Assembly (NCBI RefSeq): GCF_022637455.1
Contig: NZ_CP093341.1
Span: 1,426,001-1,490,000, forward strand
Reading direction: 5' to 3'
Length of the DNA: 64,000 nt
Source: Lysobacter sp. S4-A87
GTDB lineage: Bacteria > Pseudomonadota > Gammaproteobacteria > Xanthomonadales > Xanthomonadaceae
Position 1 is the first letter of the stretch. Every line of letters starts with the position of its first letter. Both the position numbers and the translations under genes were made by a program. The notes below the pieces were generated by a model. That model saw only the letters and a program-made list of their open reading frames with translations. It searched no databases and was not told the DNA's origin. Below, in pieces: positions 6,311 to 14,844 of the stretch.

Positions 6311-7333
6311 ATGCGACGCTATCACCGGCCTGCGAACGGGACAAGCGAAGCCACGTTGGGCGTCGGCGCGCCTGCCGGACCGCCGCGATTGCTAGATCGG
6401 GTTCGCGAGCGCGCTCGCCGCCTGGGCATGGCCAAGCGCACCGAGGAGGCCTACGTTGGCTGGGTGCGGCGGTACATCCTCGCCCATGGCAAGCGCCATC
6501 CGGACCAGATGGGTGCCAGGGAGGTCGAGCAGTTCCTCACCCTGCTGGCGGTGCGCGACAACGTGGCGCCCTCGACCCAGAACCAGGCTTTGGCGGCGCT
6601 GCTCTTCCTCTATCGCGAAGTGCTGGGGCAGTCGCTCCCCTGGATGGATGAGGTCCGTCGCGCGAAGAAGCCGCAACGGCTCCCGGTGGTGCTGTCTCGC
6701 TCCGAAGTGGCGGCCTTGCTCGGCGAAATGTCGGGCGTGCACGGTTTGATGGCATCGCTGCTCTACGGCAGCGGGCTCAGGCTCATGGAGTGCATCCGAC
6801 TACGGGTCAAGGACGTCGACCTTGAGCGGCACGAACTGCTGGTGCGCCAGGGCAAGGGCGGAAAGGACCGGCGCACCATGCTGCCCCAGGCATTGGGGGC
6901 TCGCCTGCGCGTGCAGATCGACGAAGCGCGCACCCTGCACCAGCGCGACCTGGCGGCAGGTTTCGGCCAGGTCTGGATGCCCGACGCACTGGCGCGCAAG
7001 TTCCCCAACGCTGCACGGGAGTTCGGTTGGCAGTACATCTTTCCGGCGAAGACACGCAGCGTGGATCCCCGCTCGGGTGTGTTGCGCCGGCATCACCGCG
7101 ACGAGAAGGGCCTGCAGCGCGCGGTCCGGGCGGCGTCACTTCGGGCCGGCACGGTCAAGCCAGCCACTTGCCACGCACTGCGCCACTCCTTCGCGACGCA
7201 CCTGCTGGAGGCCGGGTACGACTTGCGCACCATCCAGGAACTGCTGGGGCACTCCGATGTACGCACCACCCAGATCTATACCCATGTGCTGAACCGCGGC
7301 GGCCGCGGCGTGCTGAGCCCGTTGGATCGCTGA
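6311..7333 (+). CDS. intI: Integron integrase IntI
   Basis: 340-residue tyrosine recombinase that inserts and excises cassettes at attI and attC. All six catalytic positions are visible: Arg157 (GSGLRLME), a lysine near 182 (GKGGKD), His288 and Arg291 ([12 protein letters not shown]), His314 (LGHSDVRTT) and Tyr323 ([11 protein letters not shown]). The extra region that distinguishes IntI from XerC/D is present around residues 213-262 (from DLAAGFG to LRRHH). Start ATG at 6311 follows CAGGA by seven bases. No frameshift or stop is seen, so the integron is likely still active. Confidence 0.95.
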   Translation: MRRYHRPANGTSEATLGVGAPAGPPRLLDRVRERARRLGMAKRTEEAYVGWVRRYILAHGKRHPDQMGAREVEQFLTLLAVRDNVAPSTQNQALAALLFLYREVLGQSLPWMDEVRRAKKPQRLPVVLSRSEVAALLGEMSGVHGLMASLLYGSGLRLMECIRLRVKDVDLERHELLVRQGKGGKDRRTMLPQALGARLRVQIDEARTLHQRDLAAGFGQVWMPDALARKFPNAAREFGWQYIFPAKTRSVDPRSGVLRRHHRDEKGLQRAVRAASLRAGTVKPATCHALRHSFATHLLEAGYDLRTIQELLGHSDVRTTQIYTHVLNRGGRGVLSPLDR

Positions 7334-7465
7334 AACCTGCGCGGCCTGCGCGCCTGCCGGATCCAACGCGCTCGCCTTCATCCACTCGCTGCGCGACGGC
7401 GCCTACAGTAGCGCCACGCCATGGCCCTCCGGCCCAGGCGTCCTTTACCGCAATGGAGTGATGCC

Positions 7466-8533
7466 ATGTGGCATGACAACGCTTTCGCCCGGCGCCTGGG
7501 TCTGCAGTATCCGATCGTGCAGGGGCCGTTCGGCGGCGGGCTGTCTTCGATCGATCTGCTGGTGGCGGTTTCCGAGGCGGGCGGTCTGGGCTCGTTCGGT
7601 GCGCATCACCTCGCGCCGGAAAAGCTCGATGAACTCACCCGGCAGATCCGCGCCCGCACGCAACGACCCTTTGCACTGAACCTGTGGGTGTCGAACCAGG
7701 ATCCCGGCGGCGACCGGCTCACGGCGGAGCAGTTCGCAGCCGCCATCGAACGCTTCCGCCCCTATTACGATGCGCTCGGCATGACCCCGCCGCCGATGCC
7801 CGAGCGCTATGGACAGCGCTTCGATGACCAGGTGCAGGCCATGCTCGATGCACGGCCGCCGGTGATGAGTTTCGTGTTCGGGATTCCGTCCGCTGCCATC
7901 CTCTCGGAATGCCGACGTCGCGAGATCGCCACCATGGGCACCGTTACCACGATCGACGAAGCGATCGCGATGGATCAGGCCGGCGTGGATGTCATCGTCG
8001 CCACCGGCTTCGAAGCCGGTGGACACCGCGTGTCGTTCCTGCGCCCGGCCGAGGAGTCGTTGACGGGCACGCTCGCGCTGATTCCGCAGGTGGTCGATCG
8101 CGTGTCGACGCCGGTGATTGCGGCGGGCGGCATCGCCGACGGGCGTGGCGTTGCTGCGGCGCTGACGCTCGGTGCGCAGGGCGTGCAGATCGGCACGGCG
8201 TTCCTGGCGTGCGAGGAGTCCGGCACGAACGCGCTGCACCGCGAGATGCTGTTCAGCGATGACGCGAAGTACACGGCGCTCACGCGCGCATTCAGCGGGC
8301 GCCTCGCGCGCGGCATCCGCAATCGCTTCGTCGAAGAGTGGGAAGGAAGTTCACCGTTGCCCTACCCGATCCAGAACTGGTTCACCGGGACGTTCAAGGC
8401 GACGGCGGCGGCGCAGGGTCGCGGCGACATGATTTCGCTTTGGGCGGGACAGGGCGCGCCGCTGTTGAAGCATCGACGCGCGCGCGAGCTGTTCGATGCG
8501 CTGGTCGCTCAGACGGGGGCGTTGTTGCGTTGA
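7466..8533 (+). CDS. Nitronate monooxygenase (NPD family)
   Basis: 355-residue FMN-dependent TIM-barrel enzyme that oxidises alkyl nitronates. The N-terminal IVQGPFGGG, the EAGGHR segment (His187, the usual catalytic base) and the phosphate-binding AAGGIADGRG...GAQGVQIGTAF stretch are characteristic. ATG at 7466 was chosen because GGAG lies eight bases upstream and the conserved N-terminus begins there. It stands alone downstream of intI and is probably not part of the integron. Confidence 0.9.
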   Translation: MWHDNAFARRLGLQYPIVQGPFGGGLSSIDLLVAVSEAGGLGSFGAHHLAPEKLDELTRQIRARTQRPFALNLWVSNQDPGGDRLTAEQFAAAIERFRPYYDALGMTPPPMPERYGQRFDDQVQAMLDARPPVMSFVFGIPSAAILSECRRREIATMGTVTTIDEAIAMDQAGVDVIVATGFEAGGHRVSFLRPAEESLTGTLALIPQVVDRVSTPVIAAGGIADGRGVAAALTLGAQGVQIGTAFLACEESGTNALHREMLFSDDAKYTALTRAFSGRLARGIRNRFVEEWEGSSPLPYPIQNWFTGTFKATAAAQGRGDMISLWAGQGAPLLKHRRARELFDALVAQTGALLR

Positions 8534-8548
8534 CGCTTGCAGGCGTTG

Positions 8549-8621
8549 ACCCGGGTGCGGCCGTTGGCCTTACCCGGGCTACGCCCTCACCCCAACTCCT
8601 CTCACGCACGCGGGAGAGGAG
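8549..8621. repeat. Intergenic repeat: ACCCGGG pair plus CTCCTCTC hairpin
   Basis: The gap holds ACCCGGGTGCGG...CCTTACCCGGGCTACGC. The same motif recurs in reverse orientation near 63584-63615. A hairpin follows (CTCCTCTC at 8596-8603 pairing with GAGAGGAG at 8614-8621). It resembles the dispersed palindromic elements common in this bacterial family and may also end transcription of the two convergent genes. Confidence 0.55.
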
Positions 8622-8633
8622 CGTTCTAGGCAA

Positions 8634-10712
8634 TTACTCGCCGATGTGCTGCTTCAGCCAGGCATTGACCGTGTCATGCCACTGCACGGAGTTCTGCGGC
8701 TTGAGCACCCAGTGGTTCTCGTCCGGGAAGTACAGGAACTTCGACTCGATGCCCTTGAGCTGCAGCGTGGTGAAGGCACCGATGCCCTGCTCCACCGGGA
8801 TGCGGAAGTCGAGCTGGCCGTGCACGACCAGCATCGGCACGCGCCAGTCCTTGACGTGGTTGACCGGGTTGAACTTCTCGTAGTTGGCGGCCTTGTCGAT
8901 CGCGGTGCCGCCCTGCTCCCACTCGGTGAACCACAGCTCTTCGGTGGCGAAGCCCATCATGCGCTGGTCGAACACGCCGTCGTGGTTGACCAGGCACTTC
9001 CACGGCTGGTTCCAGTTGCCGGCGATCCAGTTGACCATGAAGCCGCCGTAGCTGGCGCCCAGCGCGCAGGCCTTGTCGCCGTTGAGGAAGCCGTACTTCT
9101 GCTGCGCCGCGGCCCAGCCCTTCTGCAGGTCTTCCAGCGGACGGTCGCCCCAGTGCTGGCTGATCGCGTCGGTGAAGGCCTGGCCGTAGCCGGTGGAACC
9201 GTGGAAGTCGATCATGACCACCGCGTAGCCCTGGCCCGCGTACGTCTGCGGGTTCCAGCGGTAGCTCCAGCCGTTGCCGAAGCTGCCCTGGGGGCCGCCG
9301 TGGATCAGGAACGCCACCGGGTACTTCTTGCCCTCGACGTAGTTCCACGGCTTGACCACGTAGCCGTGCACGGTGTCGCCGTTCCAGCCCTTGAAGTTGA
9401 ACTGCTCGAAGTCGCCGAATGCAACGTCCTTGAGCGTTTCGCCGGTGGTCGCGGTGATCGCGCGCAGCGGCGCAGTTGCATCGCTGCTGGTGGTGTAGAG
9501 CACGTCGCCGCTCTTGAGCGAGTTGCGCGTCAGCGCCAGGGTCGGGCCGGCCAGGTCGATGGCCGACACGCTGCCCCCGCCGACCAGCTTGCTGGCCTTG
9601 CCGCTGGCGATGTCGACGGCGAAGAGCGGGTGCTCGCCCAGGTCGGTCGCGGTGGTGTAGATGCTCTTGCCGTCCGCCGACAGGGTGATGCCGTCCGCCG
9701 AGCGATCCCACTGCGGTGCGATCTCGCGACGCTGGCCGCTGGCCAGGTCGAGCGAGATCAGAGCGAAGCGGTCTGCCTCGAAGCCCGGACGCTTCATCGC
9801 GCGGTAGTACAGGGTCTTGCCGTCGGCGCTGAAGGTGGCGCCGGTGTCCCAGGCGGGATTGGCAGCGGTCAGGTTCTTCGCCGCGCCGGTGCCGTCGGCA
9901 CTGACCTGGTAGAGGTCGAAGTTGGTCGAGGTCGGTTCCTTGGCGTCGGCGATGCGTGCGCTGAACACCAGGCTCTGGCCGTCGGGCGCCCAGGTGTACT
10001 CGCCGCTGTCACCGAACGGACGCGAGGGCACGTCGCCGATCACCTCGCCGCTGACCAGCGTCGCCGTCGTCGCCGGCTTGTCGGCCAGCGCGGTCACGAA
10101 CAGGCGATTGAGGCGGCCGTCGTTCCACGCATCCCAGTGACGGATGAAGATGCGGTCGAACAGCATGCCGCTGTTCTTCTGCTTGCCCTTGTCGTCCAGG
10201 CGCTTCTGCGAGCAGGCGAAATCGCCCTTGCAGTCGGCGAACACTTCGGCGTTGAAGGCGATGCGCTTGCCGTCGGGCGAGAGCTTGTAGCCGCCGACGT
10301 CGGTGTTGAACGCGGTCAGCTGCTTCGGCGTGCCGCCGCTGGCCGCGATCGAGTACAGCTGCGAGCTGCCCGACTTGGCGCTGAGGAAGTAGACGGTCTT
10401 GCCGTCCGCCGAGAAGCTCGGCGAATTGACGTTCCAGCCCTCCGGCGTCAGTCGCACCGGCGGCGCGGCATCGCGCGCGAACAGATCCTCGATCCACAGC
10501 GACGATGCGCCCTTGTTGGCGGCGAAATCGACCACGCGCTTGGCGAACACGACGCGGCGACCGTCGGGCGACAGCGTCGGCGACGACACGCGGTCGAGGG
10601 TGGCCATGTCACGGACCTCGAAGCCACGCGGGGCGGCCGGGGCGGCCGAGACGGAAAGGGGGGACAGCGCGGCCGCCAGCATCAGCGGCAAAAGGGCGCG
10701 GCGAAACGTCAT
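8634..10712 (-). CDS. Secreted S9 family peptidase (prolyl oligopeptidase/acylaminoacyl type)
   Basis: 692 residues with a clear Sec signal peptide (MTFRRALLPLMLAAALSPLSVSA). An N-terminal beta-propeller with repeated LSPDGKR/FSADGKT strands (about residues 25-400) precedes an alpha/beta hydrolase domain. The nucleophile motif GASYGGF is near residue 555 and the histidine sits in DENHWV near 665. It should cleave short peptides in the periplasm. ATG at 10712 is preferred over a longer frame because the signal peptide begins there. It lies next to two peptide transporters. Confidence 0.9.
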   Translation of the reverse strand: MTFRRALLPLMLAAALSPLSVSAAPAAPRGFEVRDMATLDRVSSPTLSPDGRRVVFAKRVVDFAANKGASSLWIEDLFARDAAPPVRLTPEGWNVNSPSFSADGKTVYFLSAKSGSSQLYSIAASGGTPKQLTAFNTDVGGYKLSPDGKRIAFNAEVFADCKGDFACSQKRLDDKGKQKNSGMLFDRIFIRHWDAWNDGRLNRLFVTALADKPATTATLVSGEVIGDVPSRPFGDSGEYTWAPDGQSLVFSARIADAKEPTSTNFDLYQVSADGTGAAKNLTAANPAWDTGATFSADGKTLYYRAMKRPGFEADRFALISLDLASGQRREIAPQWDRSADGITLSADGKSIYTTATDLGEHPLFAVDIASGKASKLVGGGSVSAIDLAGPTLALTRNSLKSGDVLYTTSSDATAPLRAITATTGETLKDVAFGDFEQFNFKGWNGDTVHGYVVKPWNYVEGKKYPVAFLIHGGPQGSFGNGWSYRWNPQTYAGQGYAVVMIDFHGSTGYGQAFTDAISQHWGDRPLEDLQKGWAAAQQKYGFLNGDKACALGASYGGFMVNWIAGNWNQPWKCLVNHDGVFDQRMMGFATEELWFTEWEQGGTAIDKAANYEKFNPVNHVKDWRVPMLVVHGQLDFRIPVEQGIGAFTTLQLKGIESKFLYFPDENHWVLKPQNSVQWHDTVNAWLKQHIGE

Positions 10713-10853
10713 GACGGCTCCAGCGGGTACAAAGCCCCGGATACAAAGACCGTCGATGTTAGGCGTCCGTGACGGCGGCCGCAAAGGTCAAAGCGCCCGC
10801 CGTCATTGCCGGGTTTGCCGGCTTGGGCCGGCCCTCCCCGTTCAGCCGCTCCG

Positions 10854-12881
10854 TCAGGCAGCCGCAGCCTTGGCGCTGACCCGCTCGGCCCAGCGGTACA
10901 GCACGAACACGACCGCGACGAATGCCGCGCCGCCGATCCACACCGCCGGGCCGGCAAAGCCGTCGCCGACCAGGCCGAGCGGGAAGTCCTCGCCGGAGAA
11001 CGCCACGATCGCTGCGATCGCCACGCCGATCAGGCCTTCGCCGACGATCATGCCCGAGGCCAGCAGCACGCCCATCTGCTTGGTCGATTCCGGCTTGGCG
11101 CTGCGCTCGGCACGGCGGTCGTAGAGCCAGCCGATGATCGCGCCCACCACCACCATCAGCGTGGCCGAGGTCGGCAGGTAGATGCCCAGGCCAACGGCCA
11201 GCGGCGACAGGTGCGCCGACTTGGTCGTGCGGCGCAGCACCATGTCGACGACGATCAGGCCGGCGCCGATGTAGGCGCCGATGCGGATCAGGCTCCAGTC
11301 GATGTTGCCCAGGATCACGCCCTGCGCCAGCGCCGAAATCAGGCCGGCCTGCGGCGCGGCCAGCGCGCGGCCGGGAACGGCACCCGGCGCACCGGTGAAG
11401 CCGTAAGCCTGGTTGAGCAGGTCGAGGATCGGCGGAATGATCGCCGCGCCGGCAAGCACGCCGACCACCAGCGCCCACTGCTGCTTGGACGGCGTCGCGT
11501 CCACCAATTGGCCGGTCTTGAGGTCCTGCAGGTTGTTGTTGGCAATCGTCGCCACCGCAAACACCACCGCGGTGACGAACAGTGCGAATGCGACCAGCCC
11601 CTTCTCGTTGCCCGGTGCCAGCAGCGGCTTGATACCGAAGACCAGCAGCAGCGCCGCGCCGATCACCACCAGGATGCCGATGCCCGACAGCGGGCTGTTG
11701 GACGAGCCGATCAGGCCGGCCATGTAGCCGCACACCGCCGACACCAGGAAGCTCATCACCACGACATAGAGCAGCCCGCCGATCACCAGCTTCCACATGT
11801 GCTCGCCCAGGCCGCTGCCGAGGGCGAAGTGCCCCAGCAGGAAGGCGATCGGGATGAAGCAGGCCACGGAAATCATGCCAACCACGCCGATCGGGATGTC
11901 CTGTTCCTGGCGCGGCAGCGAACCGGCCTGGCCGGCCTTGCGCACGCGCGAGGCGGCCATCGCCGAGGCCAGGCCGCTGGCGACCGGCTTGACCAGCTTG
12001 GCCAGCGTCCAGATCGCGGCAACACCAATCGTGCCGGCACCGATGAAGCGTACGTAAGTCGCCCAGGTCTGCTGGCCGAGATCGGCCGCGGGGCCTGCCG
12101 TGGCGGCCAGTGCCGAGTAGTGCGGTACCGCCCAGCCCCAGGCGATCAGCGCGCCCACGCCCATCGCCACGCCGACCCACAGGCCGACCAGGTGGCCGAC
12201 CGCGAGCAGCGCCATCGACAGGGTGAAATCGAATCCGGTCACGCCACCGCGGTCACCGCCGAGGCGGAAGTACGCGCCAACGTTCGAACCAAAGATCCGG
12301 GTGGCGACGATCAGCGAGAACGCCGCGGCCACGACCGAACCCCACACCACCGCCAGCAGGCCGTAGCGGCTTTCCTCAACGCCGGAGGCAGTGGACGTGT
12401 CGCCGCCGCTGCCCACCTTCAGCACCTCGGCGCAGGCCACGCCTTCCGGATACGGCAGGTCGGAATTGGTCACCAGCGCGCGCCGCAGCGGTATCGAATA
12501 CATCACGCCGAGGATGCCGCCCAGGGCGCAGATCGCGAACGACTCCCAGTAGGGGAAGCCGGTCCACCAGCCGATCATCACCAGGCCCGGCAGGACGAAG
12601 ATGATCGACGACAGCGTGCCCGCCGACGAGGCGACGGTCTGCACGATGTTGTTTTCCTGGATCGTGGAGTCCTTGAAGTTGCGCAGCAGGGCCATCGAGA
12701 TCACCGCCGCCGGAATCGAGGTGGCGAAGGTCAGACCGGCCTTGAGGCCGAAGAACACGTTGGCCGCGGTGAACAGCAGCGTGATGACGACGCCGAGGAT
12801 GAGGCTGCGCACGGTCAGTTCGGTGCGCGGTGCGGTGTCGGACAGGCTGGTGCTGGTCACTGGATCGGGCCCCTGGCTCAA
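10854..12881 (-). CDS. OPT family oligopeptide transporter
   Basis: 675 residues with some 14-16 hydrophobic segments, beginning with the conserved ELTVRSLILGVVITLLF and FFGLKAGLTFATSIPAAV stretches of the bacterial OPT family. Members import oligopeptides (some import metal chelates) across the inner membrane. The gene is divergent from the POT transporter, with a 119 bp shared intergenic region that must carry both promoters. It is on the same strand as the S9 peptidase downstream. Confidence 0.88.
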   Translation of the reverse strand: MSQGPDPVTSTSLSDTAPRTELTVRSLILGVVITLLFTAANVFFGLKAGLTFATSIPAAVISMALLRNFKDSTIQENNIVQTVASSAGTLSSIIFVLPGLVMIGWWTGFPYWESFAICALGGILGVMYSIPLRRALVTNSDLPYPEGVACAEVLKVGSGGDTSTASGVEESRYGLLAVVWGSVVAAAFSLIVATRIFGSNVGAYFRLGGDRGGVTGFDFTLSMALLAVGHLVGLWVGVAMGVGALIAWGWAVPHYSALAATAGPAADLGQQTWATYVRFIGAGTIGVAAIWTLAKLVKPVASGLASAMAASRVRKAGQAGSLPRQEQDIPIGVVGMISVACFIPIAFLLGHFALGSGLGEHMWKLVIGGLLYVVVMSFLVSAVCGYMAGLIGSSNSPLSGIGILVVIGAALLLVFGIKPLLAPGNEKGLVAFALFVTAVVFAVATIANNNLQDLKTGQLVDATPSKQQWALVVGVLAGAAIIPPILDLLNQAYGFTGAPGAVPGRALAAPQAGLISALAQGVILGNIDWSLIRIGAYIGAGLIVVDMVLRRTTKSAHLSPLAVGLGIYLPTSATLMVVVGAIIGWLYDRRAERSAKPESTKQMGVLLASGMIVGEGLIGVAIAAIVAFSGEDFPLGLVGDGFAGPAVWIGGAAFVAVVFVLYRWAERVSAKAAAA

Positions 12882-13000
12882 GTTCGGGCGAGTATTGCAG
12901 ACCGGCTACTGCGACGTACATCGCCCCCTGCCCGCGCCGGAGGGTGCGCGCAGGGCCGTTCCAGGCCCTAGAATTCGGCGACGTCAGTCACGGATCGCCC

Positions 13001-14788
13001 ATGTCCACCATCGCAGCCCCGGCCGTCCCCGGCGACGTCGTCATCCGCGACGCCCGCGATGAGCTCTTCGGCCACCCCAAGGGCGTCTACGTCTGTTTCT
13101 TCACCGAGATGTGGGAGCGGTTCTCCTTCTACGGCATGAAGGCGCTGCTGCTGCTGTACCTGCTGCAGCACCACAAGTTCGGCGACCGCTCCGGCCTGGA
13201 CGTGCTCGGTGCCTACGGCGGCCTGGTCTACTGTCTGCCGGTGGTGGGCGGGTTGCTGGCCGACCGCTACCTGGGCATGCGCAAGGCGGTGGTGTTCGGC
13301 GGCCTGCTGCTGGTCGCCGGCCACCTGGGCATGGCGGTGGAAGGCCATGCCGCGCAGATCACCCATGGCGTGGTGGTGCGCGATGAAGCCTCGCTGCGGG
13401 TGTTCTACCTGTCGCTGTCGCTGATCATCCTCGGCGTGGGCTTCCTCAAGCCCAACATCTCCACGATCGTCGGGCGCCTGTATCCCGACAACGACCCGCG
13501 CCGCGACTCGGGCTTCTCGCTGTTCTACGCAGGCATCAACCTGGGCGCGCTGTTCGCCTCGCTGGTGTGCGGCTACCTCGGCCAGACGCTCGGCTGGAGC
13601 TGGGGCTTCGGCGCGGCCGGCATCGGCATGCTGCTGGGCCTGGGGCAATTCCTTTGGGGCCAGAAGTACCTGCACGGGCATGCCGAACCGCCGGATCCGG
13701 CACGCCTGCGCGAGCGCGTGTTGGGCGTGCCGCGCGAGTGGGCAATCTATCTGGGGACGATGCTCGGCCTGGTGCCGATCGCCGCGCTCATGTGGGCCGT
13801 GGCCAACGGCCGCTTCGCCCTCGGCGGCGAGATCTCGCTGGCGCTGCTGCTGATGCTGCTGGTGATGCTGGCTGTGCTGGCCTGGTTCGCCTGGTTCGTC
13901 ACCGCCCGCTGCACGCCGGTGCAACGCCAGCAGATGATCTCGCTGCTGGCGATGATCTTCATGTGCCTGGTGTTCTTCACCCTGTACGAGCAGACGTACG
14001 GCTCGTGGGTCACCTTCACCGATCGCATGCTGACCAAGGACGTGGCGCCATCGCTGGTGATCCGTGAAGGCACGCCGTGGCCGTGGTCGACGATCTCGCT
14101 GCTGCTGGCGCCGCTGGCGTTCATGGTTTCGGCGGCGCTGTCGGACCGCCATCCCGAGTCGCGCATGCCCAAGCTGCTGTTCGCCGGCGCGGTGCTGGTG
14201 ATGCTGGTGTTCCTGCTGCGCGACTGCCTGGTGCTGCCGCAGACCGCCGGCTCGCTGACCTACCTGGGGGCGCTGTTCCTGGTGCTGCTGGCGCCGCTGT
14301 TCGGCCGCCTGTGGGACGTGCTCGACCGCCGCGGCATGGACCCGTCCAAGCCGGTGAAGTCGGCCTTCGGCCTGTTGTTCGCCGGACTGAGCTTCATCCC
14401 GCTGGCATTGGCCGCGCAGCATGCCGGCGTCACCGGCGAAGTGGCCAGCGTGTGGTGGCTGGTGCTGGCCTACCTGGTGCTGGAGATCGGCGAGATGTGC
14501 CTGGCGCCGGTCGGCCTGGCGGCGGTGACGCAGTTGTCGGTCAAGAGCGTGGTCAGCCTGATGATGGGCACCTGGTTCCTGGCCACCGCGTTCTCCGAAA
14601 CCCTGGCCGCGCTGTTCGGCAAGCTCGCCGCGATTGATATCCCCGAAGGCACCACGCTCGACTTCGCCGTCGCCGGCAGCAAGTACGCCAGCCTGTTCTG
14701 GCTGATGATGTGGATCGGTATCGGCTGGGCCGTGGTGGCGCTGATCGCGTCGCCGGTGCTGCGACGGATGATGCATGGAGTGAAGTAG
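13001..14788 (+). CDS. POT/PTR2 family proton-coupled peptide transporter
   Basis: 595 residues, 12-14 transmembrane segments. The ExxERFxFYG signature (FFTEMWERFSFYGMKALL) is intact near residues 33-50, and the second PTR2 motif region (FSLFYAGINLGALF) near 180. It imports di- and tripeptides with protons. ATG at 13001 is the first start giving this N-terminus; an upstream frame extension lacks any membrane character. A strong hairpin follows the stop. Confidence 0.9.
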   Translation: MSTIAAPAVPGDVVIRDARDELFGHPKGVYVCFFTEMWERFSFYGMKALLLLYLLQHHKFGDRSGLDVLGAYGGLVYCLPVVGGLLADRYLGMRKAVVFGGLLLVAGHLGMAVEGHAAQITHGVVVRDEASLRVFYLSLSLIILGVGFLKPNISTIVGRLYPDNDPRRDSGFSLFYAGINLGALFASLVCGYLGQTLGWSWGFGAAGIGMLLGLGQFLWGQKYLHGHAEPPDPARLRERVLGVPREWAIYLGTMLGLVPIAALMWAVANGRFALGGEISLALLLMLLVMLAVLAWFAWFVTARCTPVQRQQMISLLAMIFMCLVFFTLYEQTYGSWVTFTDRMLTKDVAPSLVIREGTPWPWSTISLLLAPLAFMVSAALSDRHPESRMPKLLFAGAVLVMLVFLLRDCLVLPQTAGSLTYLGALFLVLLAPLFGRLWDVLDRRGMDPSKPVKSAFGLLFAGLSFIPLALAAQHAGVTGEVASVWWLVLAYLVLEIGEMCLAPVGLAAVTQLSVKSVVSLMMGTWFLATAFSETLAALFGKLAAIDIPEGTTLDFAVAGSKYASLFWLMMWIGIGWAVVALIASPVLRRMMHGVK

Positions 14789-14808
14789 CGGCTGCCCTGC
14801 AGGCAAAA

Positions 14809-14833
14809 AAAGGGGCTGCAATGCAGCCCCTTT
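14809..14833. terminator. Bidirectional rho-independent terminator
   Basis: An 11 bp stem AAAGGGGCTGC/GCAGCCCCTTT with a three-base loop sits between two convergent genes, flanked by an A tract on one side and a T run on the other. Confidence 0.85.
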
Positions 14834-14844
14834 CAATCAACGGT

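Larger units (their letters stand above)
1..7333. mobile_element. Chromosomal integron: intI, attI and a 15-cassette array (left end beyond window)
   Basis: An integrase gene on the plus strand stands back to back with a minus-strand array of small genes, each separated by a 59-70 bp imperfect palindrome that starts with a CTAAC-type box and ends with GTTAG. Fourteen such attC sites are present. Several cassettes are paralogous but most are unrelated to each other, which is typical of sedentary chromosomal integrons. Cassette DNA is visibly less GC-rich than the rest of the window. I number cassettes from attI leftwards; cassette 15 is cut by the window start, so the true array is longer. Confidence 0.95.

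Noticed and set aside
8646-10772. 708-codon plus-strand frame opposite the S9 peptidase
   Set aside because: Antisense shadow of a clear signal-peptide-bearing peptidase; no start signal or domain.
10806-12971. Long plus-strand frame opposite the OPT transporter
   Set aside because: Histidine/glutamine/arginine-rich antisense product with no recognisable domain.
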